Under the pieces are notes generated by a model. That model made no database searches and had not been told where the DNA came from. It was given only the letters and a program-made list of their open reading frames with translations. Below, in pieces: positions 26,229 to 34,858 of a DNA stretch of 64,000 bases. The translations under genes and the position numbers were made by a program. This DNA is from JAJPKK01 sp963807015 (GTDB lineage: Bacteria; Pseudomonadota; Alphaproteobacteria; Rhizobiales; Xanthobacteraceae). Every line of letters begins with the position of its first letter. The first letter of the stretch is position 1. Location of the stretch: assembly GCA_963807015.1 (NCBI GenBank), contig CAWEAS010000011.1:62001-126000 (forward strand). Direction: 5' to 3'.

Positions 26229-26318
26229 GGCCCAATTGTTTCATTCCGCAATGCAGCGAAGAAACATTTCGGCCAATTTGGGCCAATTGTTTCGTCGTGC
26301 CCGCCTGCCACGAAACAA
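26229..26318. promoter_or_regulatory. Direct repeats and palindrome upstream of the ECF sigma gene
   Basis: Two near-identical 14-mers, ggcccaattgtttc (26229-26242) and gggccaattgtttc (26280-26293), are 51 bp apart, with a third partial ggccaatttg just before the second. The second overlaps a perfect 9-bp inverted repeat, ttgtttcgt (26287-26295) and acgaaacaa (26310-26318). This lies 100-190 bp upstream of the sigma start and downstream of the response regulator stop. It looks like a set of regulator-binding sites; the palindrome could instead end the two-component transcript. Confidence 0.5.
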
Positions 26319-26425
26319 ATCCGGGAAAGCTGCGGAAAACATAGGCGGACGCGCTTCTGCGCTTCCTGGCCATGCCGGGCGAATCGCCGAGGCCTGAACC
26401 ATGGCCTTGCGGGGCTCGGACGGGC

Positions 26426-27181
26426 CTATCCCTGGGGCGACTTTTCCCCGGTGGGCGAGAACAGGTAACCCCCGCTGCGGACCGTGCGGATGACGCTTGG
26501 ACGCGCCGGGTCGGGTTCGATCTTGCGCCTGATGCGCATGATCCGGATGTCGACCGCACGGTCGAAAGCATCGCGATCGCGGGCGTTCGCGAGCCTCAGC
26601 AACAATTCGCGCGTGAGAACGCGCCGGGGATTGGCGGCGAATGCCTTGAGGAGGTTGAACTCCGACGCGGTCAACGGATGGGCATTGCCCTCTTCGTCTT
26701 TGAGTAATTGCTCGTCGAGGTCGAGCCACTTGGTGCCGAAGCGCACCAGGTTCTTCTCCGGCTTGGCCGGCTCGGCTGCGGGTGCTGTGGCCGGAACGGC
26801 GGCACCAGCCGGCGCTGACCGGCGCAGCACCGAGCGAACGCGCGCCAGCAGTTCACGCAGTTCGCAGGGTTTGGCGAGATAGTCATCGGCCCCAAGCTCG
26901 AGACCCACGACCCGATCGATCGGGCTTGCGGTCGCCGTCAGCATGATGATCGAGACATTCGACGTCCGCTTGAGATCGCGGATGATGGAGAGGCCGTCTT
27001 CTTCGGGCATGTTGAGGTCGAGCACGATGAGATCGGCCGGCTCCTTGGCGAGTTCGTTGCGCAAGCTTTTGCCGCCGTCGCACTGCGATACCGAGAAGCC
27101 GTGCATGCGCAGATAGTCGCCGATCATATCCCGCGCGGCCGCTTCGTCATCGACGACAATAATGTGCTGCGCGCGGTTCAT
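26426..27181 (-). CDS. OmpR-family response regulator
   Basis: A 251-residue transcription factor. The receiver (1-125) has the acidic pair D11-D12, phosphoacceptor D55 (VLDLNMP) and LAKPCE. An Ala/Pro-rich linker (about 125-145) leads to a winged-helix output domain (about 150-245) with LTASEFNLLKAFAANP and IRTVRSGGYLF. Its ATG overlaps the stop of the hybrid kinase gene (ATGA), so it is the cognate partner of that kinase. Targets unknown; the ECF sigma gene lies next downstream. Confidence 0.93.
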   Translation of the reverse strand: MNRAQHIIVVDDEAAARDMIGDYLRMHGFSVSQCDGGKSLRNELAKEPADLIVLDLNMPEEDGLSIIRDLKRTSNVSIIMLTATASPIDRVVGLELGADDYLAKPCELRELLARVRSVLRRSAPAGAAVPATAPAAEPAKPEKNLVRFGTKWLDLDEQLLKDEEGNAHPLTASEFNLLKAFAANPRRVLTRELLLRLANARDRDAFDRAVDIRIMRIRRKIEPDPARPSVIRTVRSGGYLFSPTGEKSPQG

Positions 27182-28905
27182 CCGGAGGGGATCGCGATAA
27201 TGAAGGTGGTACCAACGGAGCCGGGCTCCGCGGTGATGCTGCCGCCGTGGAGATCGACGATCCGTTTGACGATGGAGAGGCCGAGGCCCGTCGAGGTCTC
27301 GCCGCCGGTCGGTTTCGCCGACAAGCGCTGGAAGCGCCCGAACAGGCGCGCGTTATCTTCCGGCGACAGGCCGGGGCCCTCGTCGGCGACGCGGACGACG
27401 GCCTTGCCGTCGCGCTCCTCGACGGTCATCTCGATGCGACCGCCGAGCGGGCTGTACTTGATGGCGTTGCTGATGAGGTTGTCGATCGCTTCGCGCATGC
27501 GATCGGAATCGCACAGCATGGCGAGCGCAGCCGGGGCGCGCAGCGTGATCACCTGGTCCTTGCGCGTTGCCTGCGGTTGGTTCGCGTCGACGAGGTCGCG
27601 CACCAGCCCGACGAGATCGACCGGCTCGCGCTTGACGGCGATGTCGTGGGCATCGGCCATGGCGTCGGAGATCAAGGTGTCGACGATCTCGGTCACCCGG
27701 TTGGCCGCCGAGCGAATGTGGACGATCTGAGACTTGACGTTCTCGGGAGAGTAGGGCTCTCCGCTCACCATCTCGGTCAGCATCTCGGTGCGGCCGAGGA
27801 TGACGCCAAGCGGGTTCTTCAGATCATGGGCGACGGTACCGAGCACCTCGCGCTTGAAGGTGTTGGCCCGCTGCAGCCGGTTCCACTGGGCGGAGAGGCG
27901 GGCATTGGCGGCCTCCAGTTCGCGCGTGCGCTGGCGCACCCGGTCTTCGAGATGGGCGTTGGCCTGCTGGATCTGCTCGTAAAGAATGACATTGTCGAAC
28001 GCGACCGACAGGCGGCTCGAGAAGATCTGGATCAGCGCGCGGTCGGTGTCGGAGAGCTGCTTTGAGGATTCGAGCAGCACCACCAGTTCGCGGCCGCTGC
28101 CGGTGCGAATGTAGAGCACCGAGCGGCGCGCCATGAACTGGTGATCGCGGCGGCGGAACGCCTCGCGCACGACGTCGCGCAGATCATCGTCGAGGCCGGT
28201 TGAGCCTTCGGCGTCGACGAACCGGCTGTAGCAGCCGGAACCCGCCAGGACCGAAAAGTGCTCGCCGGCATCAGCGCTGTCGCGCAGCACCAGGATGCCG
28301 GCGCAGGCGACGTTCAGGAGCGAGGCGATCTGCGTCAGCACGCCCTCGGCGAGCCGCTGCATCGACCTGAAATCGTAGAGCGTGGACGCGGCGTCGATGA
28401 TGATCTCAAGGCCGCGGCGCGTTTCCATCATGCGCTGGAGCTGCTGATAGCTGCGCAGGGCCGCGGTCAGCGAGGTGAAGAGCTTGTCGGCGGTGAGCTC
28501 CGTCTTCGCCTTGTAGTCGTTGATATCGTAATCGACGATGACGCGACGCTCCGGCGCCTGGCCGGGCTGGCCGGTGCGCAGGATGACGCGCACCGTCTCG
28601 TTCTTGAGCGCATTGCGGATGTAGTGCACGAGATCGAGACCGGCACTGTCGGTTTCCATGATGACGTCGAGCAGCACCGCCGCAATGTCGGGATTGCGGG
28701 CGAGCATTTCGCGCCCTTCCGCCGCCGAGAACGCCGACAGGATGTCGAGCTGCTGCCCGTTGAGCTGATAGTCGGCGAGCGCGAACCTGGTGCCGTCGTG
28801 CACGGCAGGATCGTCGTCGATGACCGCGACCTTCCAGCGCGGTCCTACCTCCGGCGTGACGTCGGGATCGTCGACGATCTGCAGTATTTCATCCTGATTG
28901 GACAC
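27178..28905 (-). CDS. Soluble histidine kinase with N-terminal receiver and DUF3369-type sensor
   Basis: About 575 residues. An N-terminal receiver (about 24-140) has phosphoacceptor D80 (VLLDVIMETDS), then a DUF3369/GAF-like sensor region (about 150-320), a coiled coil, HisKA with the H-box TVAHDLKNPLG (His near 361) and an HATPase domain with DNLISNAIKYSP and ADEGPGLSPED. There is no membrane segment. The GTG at 28905 is chosen; it overlaps the end of the upstream kinase gene by 17 bp. A receiver ahead of the kinase suggests that it takes phosphate or signal from the membrane kinase encoded just upstream. Confidence 0.88.
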   Translation of the reverse strand: MSNQDEILQIVDDPDVTPEVGPRWKVAVIDDDPAVHDGTRFALADYQLNGQQLDILSAFSAAEGREMLARNPDIAAVLLDVIMETDSAGLDLVHYIRNALKNETVRVILRTGQPGQAPERRVIVDYDINDYKAKTELTADKLFTSLTAALRSYQQLQRMMETRRGLEIIIDAASTLYDFRSMQRLAEGVLTQIASLLNVACAGILVLRDSADAGEHFSVLAGSGCYSRFVDAEGSTGLDDDLRDVVREAFRRRDHQFMARRSVLYIRTGSGRELVVLLESSKQLSDTDRALIQIFSSRLSVAFDNVILYEQIQQANAHLEDRVRQRTRELEAANARLSAQWNRLQRANTFKREVLGTVAHDLKNPLGVILGRTEMLTEMVSGEPYSPENVKSQIVHIRSAANRVTEIVDTLISDAMADAHDIAVKREPVDLVGLVRDLVDANQPQATRKDQVITLRAPAALAMLCDSDRMREAIDNLISNAIKYSPLGGRIEMTVEERDGKAVVRVADEGPGLSPEDNARLFGRFQRLSAKPTGGETSTGLGLSIVKRIVDLHGGSITAEPGSVGTTFIIAIPSG

Positions 28906-30964
28906 TTGCGCGATCCGTTGTTGGCGTCGTTTCGTTGCGGGCCAGCCGCGGAACGACAATGCGGAATGTGGTGCCGCGGCCGGGCGCCGAATCGACCGTG
29001 ATGCGGCCGCCGAGGCTGCCGGTGATGAGGTTGTAGACGATGTGGAGGCCAAGGCCGGTGCCGCCGCGATCGCGCCGCGTGGTGAAGAACGGATCGAACG
29101 CTTGCGCCTTGACCGCTTCGGTCATGCCCACGCCATCGTCCGTCACCGTGATTTCCACGTCGTTGGCGTTGAGTTCGCGGGCCCGCAGCGTCAGCGTGCC
29201 GGCCTGCTCGTCGGGAAAGGCGTGGACGAGGGCGTTGAGAAACAGGTTCGTCAGCACCTGCCCGTAGGAGCCCGGATAGCTGTCCATCGCGATCCCGGGC
29301 CGCACGTCGACGATGAGCAGGAGCGGCAGCTTCCGCAGCGCCGGCCGCAGGCTCGCGACAATCTGTTCGGTCGCCTCGGCGAGGTCGAACTTGCGGCGCT
29401 CCGCAAGGCTGCGGTCGACCGCGACTTGCTTGAAGGACTGGATGAGTTCGCCGGCACGCTGCAGATTGGCGACCAGTTGATTCGCCGCAGCGTGGCTCGT
29501 CGCAATGAACTCGTCGAGCCGCGAGCGCCGCAGGGGAGGCTGGCGGAGTTCCTCGGAAAACTGCTCGCAGCGGCGCGCGAAACTCGAGGCCACCGTGAGG
29601 CTGATGCCGACGGGATTGTTGACCTCGTGGGCGATGCCGGCAACGAGCCCCCCGAGTGCCGCAAGCTTTTCGGCCTCGATCAGGCTCGTCTGAGCGTCGC
29701 GCAGTTCCGCGAGCGCCTGTTCGGCATGTTCCTTGGCGGCCCGCAGATCATCATCCGCGCGATCCTTGGCGATCGCGTTCTCGCGGAAGATTTCGACCGC
29801 GCGGGCCATATCGCCGATCTCGTCTTTGGCGATCGTGCCATGGATTGGCGACGAGTACTGGCCAAGCGTGATCTCGTTCATCGAGGTCATCAGGCGCAGC
29901 AGCGGCCGACGGATGCTCCGCGTCACCACGATGGCGCCGAGCAGCATCGCGGACAGAAAGAACACGGCGACGATCGCCACCACGCGGTAGATGTTGGCGA
30001 GGCTGCGGTCGAATTCGGTCTGGGCGTCCTGCTCGCGCTCGCGCATGCGCGACGACATGGCATCGATCGTCGCCGTCATCGCCGCCTGGTTGGCGTCGAT
30101 TTCGGTCCGCAACAGGCTCGCCTGCTTCGCGAACAGCCCGCTCAGGTTGTCGAGGCCGTGGTGCAGCATGGCGGCCTGCCGCCGCAGGGCCTGAAGCGCT
30201 GAGCGCTGCAGATCATTGTCGGCGAGGTCCTCCATCACCGGGATCGCGCTTTCGATCCCGCCGATGTTGGTGCGCGCCTCCTCGACCGTATCCGGGGCGA
30301 GCGAGAGGTAATAGGCATTGACCGCCACCAGCATCGCCGTGAACCGTTCGCGCGATTTGTCGAGTGCCGGAAAGATCAGCGCATCCTTGGAGCCGGTCGC
30401 GCTCTCGATAATGCCGTAGAGCCCCGACATCTGACGCGCCGGGGCCAGCAACTCCTCTTCGTAGGTGCGGGTGATGGTCGCCTGCAGGGTCCGCAGGTCC
30501 TCGAAGCCGGTGAGGAAGCGCTCGGTGATAGCCGTGAGGTCCGGCACCGCGTTGGACAGCAGCGGGTCGATGCTGGCGCGCGCCTTCAAGGTGCCGAGCA
30601 CAGCCTCGCGCCGCCGCAGGATCTCCGCAAAGATCTCCGGCTGCTGTTCGTTGATGTACTGATGAATGAGGCTCTGCAATCGGCCGGCATCAGTGCCGAC
30701 CGCGGCCAGCAGTGCGTCGGATTCGCGCACGCGGCGCAACTCGTTCCAGGCGGAGCTCAGCACGTTGGCGCCGCTCCAGATCAGCCCGGCCAGGATCATG
30801 ACGATGGCGCTGTTGACCACCGCGATCGAGACGATGCGCCAGCGGATCGGCACACGGCGCACCAGCGCTTCGAGGCGCCGACGAGATGTGAGCACCGGCT
30901 CCTGGTCGTCGATCCCGAACGCGGGGCTCTGGTCAAGGGCGATCAAGGGATGTCCATCCATCAC
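28889..30964 (-). CDS. Membrane sensor histidine kinase with HAMP domain
   Basis: A 691-residue kinase. The first membrane helix is at about 42-66 and the second at about 335-358, enclosing a mostly helical periplasmic sensor of about 270 residues. A HAMP domain follows (RSIRRPLLRLMTSMNEITLGQ), then a coiled coil, an H-box AGIAHEVNNPVG (His near 447) and an HATPase domain with NLFLNALVHAF and TGLGLHIVYNLI. It begins the three-gene signalling operon. The DctP-type receptor gene 140 bp upstream on the same strand could encode a periplasmic co-sensor, which is inference from context. Confidence 0.9.
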   Translation of the reverse strand: MMDGHPLIALDQSPAFGIDDQEPVLTSRRRLEALVRRVPIRWRIVSIAVVNSAIVMILAGLIWSGANVLSSAWNELRRVRESDALLAAVGTDAGRLQSLIHQYINEQQPEIFAEILRRREAVLGTLKARASIDPLLSNAVPDLTAITERFLTGFEDLRTLQATITRTYEEELLAPARQMSGLYGIIESATGSKDALIFPALDKSRERFTAMLVAVNAYYLSLAPDTVEEARTNIGGIESAIPVMEDLADNDLQRSALQALRRQAAMLHHGLDNLSGLFAKQASLLRTEIDANQAAMTATIDAMSSRMREREQDAQTEFDRSLANIYRVVAIVAVFFLSAMLLGAIVVTRSIRRPLLRLMTSMNEITLGQYSSPIHGTIAKDEIGDMARAVEIFRENAIAKDRADDDLRAAKEHAEQALAELRDAQTSLIEAEKLAALGGLVAGIAHEVNNPVGISLTVASSFARRCEQFSEELRQPPLRRSRLDEFIATSHAAANQLVANLQRAGELIQSFKQVAVDRSLAERRKFDLAEATEQIVASLRPALRKLPLLLIVDVRPGIAMDSYPGSYGQVLTNLFLNALVHAFPDEQAGTLTLRARELNANDVEITVTDDGVGMTEAVKAQAFDPFFTTRRDRGGTGLGLHIVYNLITGSLGGRITVDSAPGRGTTFRIVVPRLARNETTPTTDRASVQSG

Positions 30965-31050
30965 GTCAGCCGATCGCCTGCTGGTCTACGCGCGCGCTTC
31001 ACTCGGTTACTCGATTGCCTCTTTCCGCCACCTGCCTTGGTCCGCCACTC

Positions 31051-31119
31051 TAGCCTATCTCAACCGCTAGCCCATTTCATTTGTCAGCTATTTTACCTGT
31101 CGGCCTATTTCACTTGCCG
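31051..31119. repeat. Four imperfect 17-bp tandem units at the end of the DctP gene
   Basis: Related units follow one another: tagcctatctcaaccgc, tagcccatttcatttgtc, agctattttacctgtcg and gcctatttcacttgccg. The last unit contains the stop and final codons of the DctP-type gene. The array is imperfect and may be a decayed tandem repeat or a cluster of binding sites upstream of the kinase. Confidence 0.45.
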
Positions 31120-32094
31120 AATCCTCTCGATCAGCATCGCGATCGCCGGGTTCTTGCCGGCTTTGCGATAGACCTCGCCCATTGCGTCCTCGAACGGTTT
31201 GCGGTCGAAATCCGAATAAATGCTGACACCGGCCTCTTCGGCCTGCCGTCGCGAGCGGTTCTCGAGCGTGTTCCATTGCTCGCGCATGAAGAGGCTTGTC
31301 TCCCGGGCCGACGCACGAAAGATCGCCTGGTCCTCGTTCGAAAGACTCCGCCATGCCCGCGGCGACATCACCAGCACCTCGGGCGGCATCGCATGCTCGG
31401 TGAGGGTGAGAAACGGCGCAAAGCGATAATGGTTGGCGCCGACATAGGATTGCCAGTTGTTCTCGGCGCCGTCGACCAGGCCCGTCGCCAACCCGATCTC
31501 CACTTGCCCGTAGGCCAAGTCGACGGGAATGGCGCCGAGCGCGCGCGCCATTTCGAACATCACATCGGAATGCTGGACGCGAATGCGAAGGCCAAGCAGA
31601 TCGGCGACGGTGTGGATCGACCGTTTGCTGTTATAGATTGAGCGTGCGCCGGAGTCGTAGAAGGTGAGGCCGATCAATCCGTGGCGCTCGAAGCTCGCAA
31701 GGATCTCCTCGCCGATGGGGCCGTCGATAACGTGGTGAAGATGATCGATCGACGTAAACAGGAACGGCATCGACAGCACTTGGGCTTCCGGCATGAGGGC
31801 GCCGAGCGGCGCGACATTGACGCGATCCATCTCGAGGGCGCCGAACAGCGTCTGCTCGATCGTATCCTTTTCGTCTCCGAGTTCGTGCGAATGAAAAACG
31901 CGAATACCATGCCGTCCGCCGGTGCGCGCCGAAACGAGTTCGCCCAATTTCACCAGCGCGCGGACGGTCGGATAATCAGGAGCCTGGGTATCGGCGACGC
32001 GAAATTCCCGCGCGCCGACATTCGCCGTCATGCCCACAATGAGCGCGACGACGAGCGGCAGCCACTTCGCATGCGCAAAGCCGAAGCCAGACAT
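31105..32094 (-). CDS. TRAP transporter DctP-type substrate-binding protein
   Basis: Periplasmic receptor for a carboxylate-like solute, 329 residues from the start at 32094. A signal peptide (about 1-27, AKWLPLVVALIVGMTANVGA) precedes the DctP fold with GDEKDTIEQTLFGALEMDRVN, LGLRIRVQHSDVMFEMARALGA and VDGAENNWQSYV, the last around the conserved ligand contact. No TRAP membrane subunits (DctQ, DctM) are nearby. It lies upstream of a sensor kinase on the same strand, an arrangement seen for receptors that act as signal co-sensors. The upstream in-frame extension to 32187 is AT-rich and rejected as coding. Confidence 0.87.
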   Translation of the reverse strand: MSGFGFAHAKWLPLVVALIVGMTANVGAREFRVADTQAPDYPTVRALVKLGELVSARTGGRHGIRVFHSHELGDEKDTIEQTLFGALEMDRVNVAPLGALMPEAQVLSMPFLFTSIDHLHHVIDGPIGEEILASFERHGLIGLTFYDSGARSIYNSKRSIHTVADLLGLRIRVQHSDVMFEMARALGAIPVDLAYGQVEIGLATGLVDGAENNWQSYVGANHYRFAPFLTLTEHAMPPEVLVMSPRAWRSLSNEDQAIFRASARETSLFMREQWNTLENRSRRQAEEAGVSIYSDFDRKPFEDAMGEVYRKAGKNPAIAMLIERIRQVK

Positions 32095-32348
32095 CGCTTG
32101 CCGTTCTTGCTGGCGCAGCAAATATTGGATTGTTGAAATGCCAATCCCCGCACCACCACCCGCATATAAATATAATAGAAAAAACAAGAACTGGCCACCG
32201 ATATCATGAAGGAAGCCGGCAACCTGCAGCAGAAATCGCCCTGTCTCGCGGCAGCCCCATTTATGGGCACCAGGCCAGACGGCGCCGCGCTGCAGCCCTT
32301 AATTTCGGACGCAGTTGCGAAAACCAATCAGCCGGATAGGCAATCCCA

Positions 32349-34682
32349 ATGACCTCTCACGCCAAACCGTCCGGCTGGGTCGGACGGTCGATCCGGCGCC
32401 TCGAAGACCCTGCCCTGGTGACCGGGCAAGGGCGGTTCACCGGCGATCTCGCAGCGGCGAAATGGATACGGTTTGTACGCAGTTCCGTCGCATCCGGCGT
32501 CATTACGCGCATTTTGGCGCCGGACGGGGTCACGCTGGTGACGGCGGCCGACGTTGCGGCGCTGCGTCCGATCGCACCGATGCTGCATAAATTCAATTAT
32601 CTCCCGATTGCCCAGCCGATCCTTGCCGCCGAGGTCGTGCGGTTCGTCGGCGAGCCTGTTGCCGCCGTGATCGCCGACAGTCGCGAGGCGGCGGAAGACG
32701 CCGCGGAACTTGTCACGGTCGAGATTTCCGAAACCGCGCCGCTGGTCGATGCCAAGGCGGCACTCGCGGCCGGCGCGCCGGCCGTCCACGCCATGGCGCC
32801 CGGCAACGTCATCGTCGAAGGCCGCGTCAAGTCGCCGCAATTCGAGGCCATGGCGGCGGCCGCGGCTCGCCGCGTCAAGATCGAAGTGCGCTCCCGCCGC
32901 CAAAATGCGTCGCCGATGGAGCCGCGCGGAGCGCATGCCGCCTATGACAGGACGAGCGATCGCATCACGCTCACCTGCTCCACGCAGATGCCCCATCTGG
33001 TCCGCACCGCCGTCGCCGATCTGATTGGAATGCCGGAATCGGACCTGCGCGTCATCGCGCCCGACGTCGGCGGCGGTTTTGGGCAGAAGATGGCGCTCGG
33101 GCCGGAATTCGTGCTTGTCGCCTGGCTCGCCGGGAAGCTCAAGACGTCGATCGCGTGGATCGAGGATCGCCGCGAAAACCTGACGGCGTGCTTTCACAGC
33201 CGCGACCAGTACGTCACGCTGGAAGGCGCCTTCGATGCCGAGGCGCGACTTCTCGCCCTCGACGCCGACATCGTCGCCAACATCGGCGCTTACTCATGCT
33301 ATCCGATCACCTGCGCGGTCGAGCCGCTGATGGGCATGGCTGAGATGCCCGGTCCCTATACGGTGGCCGGCTATGCGTGCCGCGCGCGCGGCGTTGCAAC
33401 CCATACGTGTCCGATGGCACCCTATCGCGGCGTGTCGCGGCCGGTGATCACCTTCACGCTGGAACGGCTGATGGACAAGGCGGCCGCCGCATTCGGCATC
33501 GACGCGATCGAGATCCGCCGCCGCAACCTGATCCGCAAATTCCCGCACACCTCGCCGACCGGCCTCGTGTTCGACGAAGCGACCTATGTGGAAACGCTCG
33601 ACATGGCGGCGCAAGCCGCCGACGTCGTGGCGTTCCGCGCCCGCCAGGAAGCCGCCCGCGCCGACGGACGCTACCTCGGACTTGGCATTGCGACGTTCTC
33701 CGAGCGCACCGGCTACGGCACGCCGGCATTCGCGGCCCGCGGCATGGAGATCACGCCCGGCTGGGAGACGGTGGAACTTTCCATGGACCCATCCGGCTTT
33801 GTCGAGGTCCGCATCGGCGCGTCGCCTCACGGGCAAGGCCTGCGCACCACCCTCGCCCAACTCGTCGCCGACGAACTCGGCATTGCACCCGCGCACGTCA
33901 AGGTCGTACACGGCGATACCGACCGCACGCCCTACGGCTTCGGCACCTTTGCGAGCCGCTCGCTCGTCATCGCCGGCGGCGCGACGCTGCTTGCGGCGCG
34001 TAAGGTCAGCGCCAAGCTGCGCGCCGTTGCGGGCGATCTCCTTGAAGTCGCCGCCGAGGACATCGTGCTTGCCGATGGCGTTGCCCGCGTCGCCGGCACC
34101 GATCGCGAGATCGCCATGCCGGCGCTCGCGCGCACTGCCTACCACCAGAGTCATCGCTTCCGGCAGGAGCTGGCGCCGGGCCTGCGCGAATCCGCAAGCT
34201 ACGATCCTGCCGGTACGTTCTCGAACGCCTGCCATGTGGCGATCGTCGAGGTCGACGTGGAAACCGGAAAGGTGACGCTGGAAAAGCTGCTGGTTGCCGA
34301 GGATGCGGGGCGCCTCATCAACCCGATGATCGCCGAAGGGCAGATCGCCGGCGGCGTCGCCCAGGGCATCGCCAATGCCTTGCTGGAAGAAATCCTGCAC
34401 GACGAGACCGGAAATATCCTGACCGCAACCTTTGCCGACTATCTCCTCCCGACCGCCCGCGAAGTGCCGCCGATCGATATTCATCATCTCGAAACTTTGA
34501 CCGACGCGTCCCTCACCAAGGCCAAGGGTTTGGGCGAGGGCGGGAGCATCGGCGCACCGGCCGCTGTCCTCAACGCGATCAACGACGCACTCGCACCCTT
34601 CAACGTCTCGATCGATGAGATTCCCGCAACCCCGCAGCGCATCCGCGCGGCGTTGCGCGACGCATCGCAGCCTGCGAGATAA
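32349..34682 (+). CDS. Xanthine dehydrogenase family molybdopterin-binding subunit
   Basis: Large subunit of a molybdenum hydroxylase (CoxL/XdhB type), 777 residues. It starts GWVGRSIRRLEDPALVTGQGRF, typical of the carbon monoxide dehydrogenase-like branch, and has the Moco-binding GGGFGQKM and the active-site loop PYRGVSR. Form I CO dehydrogenase has AYRCSFR, so this is a form II-like or other hydroxylase, not a CO-oxidising enzyme. Late motifs GLGEGGSIGAPAAVLNAI include the catalytic Glu region. No small FeS or medium FAD subunit is encoded here. The substrate is probably an aromatic or N-heterocyclic compound. Confidence 0.88.
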   Translation: MTSHAKPSGWVGRSIRRLEDPALVTGQGRFTGDLAAAKWIRFVRSSVASGVITRILAPDGVTLVTAADVAALRPIAPMLHKFNYLPIAQPILAAEVVRFVGEPVAAVIADSREAAEDAAELVTVEISETAPLVDAKAALAAGAPAVHAMAPGNVIVEGRVKSPQFEAMAAAAARRVKIEVRSRRQNASPMEPRGAHAAYDRTSDRITLTCSTQMPHLVRTAVADLIGMPESDLRVIAPDVGGGFGQKMALGPEFVLVAWLAGKLKTSIAWIEDRRENLTACFHSRDQYVTLEGAFDAEARLLALDADIVANIGAYSCYPITCAVEPLMGMAEMPGPYTVAGYACRARGVATHTCPMAPYRGVSRPVITFTLERLMDKAAAAFGIDAIEIRRRNLIRKFPHTSPTGLVFDEATYVETLDMAAQAADVVAFRARQEAARADGRYLGLGIATFSERTGYGTPAFAARGMEITPGWETVELSMDPSGFVEVRIGASPHGQGLRTTLAQLVADELGIAPAHVKVVHGDTDRTPYGFGTFASRSLVIAGGATLLAARKVSAKLRAVAGDLLEVAAEDIVLADGVARVAGTDREIAMPALARTAYHQSHRFRQELAPGLRESASYDPAGTFSNACHVAIVEVDVETGKVTLEKLLVAEDAGRLINPMIAEGQIAGGVAQGIANALLEEILHDETGNILTATFADYLLPTAREVPPIDIHHLETLTDASLTKAKGLGEGGSIGAPAAVLNAINDALAPFNVSIDEIPATPQRIRAALRDASQPAR

Positions 34683-34718
34683 GGCGGCGGGTGAGACCAT
34701 GCACACGAACGAAATAGC

Positions 34719-34858
34719 GTCATTCCGGGGCGTCGTAGCGCAGCGAAGGCGAGCCCGGAATCCATACTCCTTGGCCGGGGTTATGGACTCCGGGCTCGCG
34801 CCCTCCCTTCCCTCCCCCGCGTGCGGGGGAGGGAAGGGAGGGGGTGCCCCGGAATGAC
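34719..34858. repeat. Palindromic repeat family A, copy with nested hairpin
   Basis: A 140-bp element bounded by gtcattccgggg and ccccggaatgac. The left half is the standard family-A sequence (agcgaaggcgagcccggaatccata). The right half is interrupted by a separate perfect palindrome at 34801-34842. Its right end contains the ATG at 34854 used by the next gene. Confidence 0.88.
34801..34842. repeat. Perfect 20-bp inverted repeat with 2-nt spacer
   Basis: The left arm 34801-34820 and the right arm 34823-34842 are exact reverse complements, separated by gt. All bases are C, T, G or A in purine/pyrimidine blocks (ccctcccttccctccccc). It is nested in a family-A repeat and ends 11 bp before the start codon of the second molybdenum hydroxylase subunit. 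In mRNA it would form a very stable hairpin over the ribosome-binding region. Confidence 0.95.

Noticed and set aside
32161..32190. AT-rich stretch with tataat as a divergent promoter
   Set aside because: A -10-like box is visible, but no matching -35 at proper spacing on either strand, so it is not listed as a promoter.
33294..34706. 470-codon minus-strand frame opposite the first molybdenum hydroxylase gene
   Set aside because: Shadow frame; no motif, and the opposite strand encodes a full-length known family.
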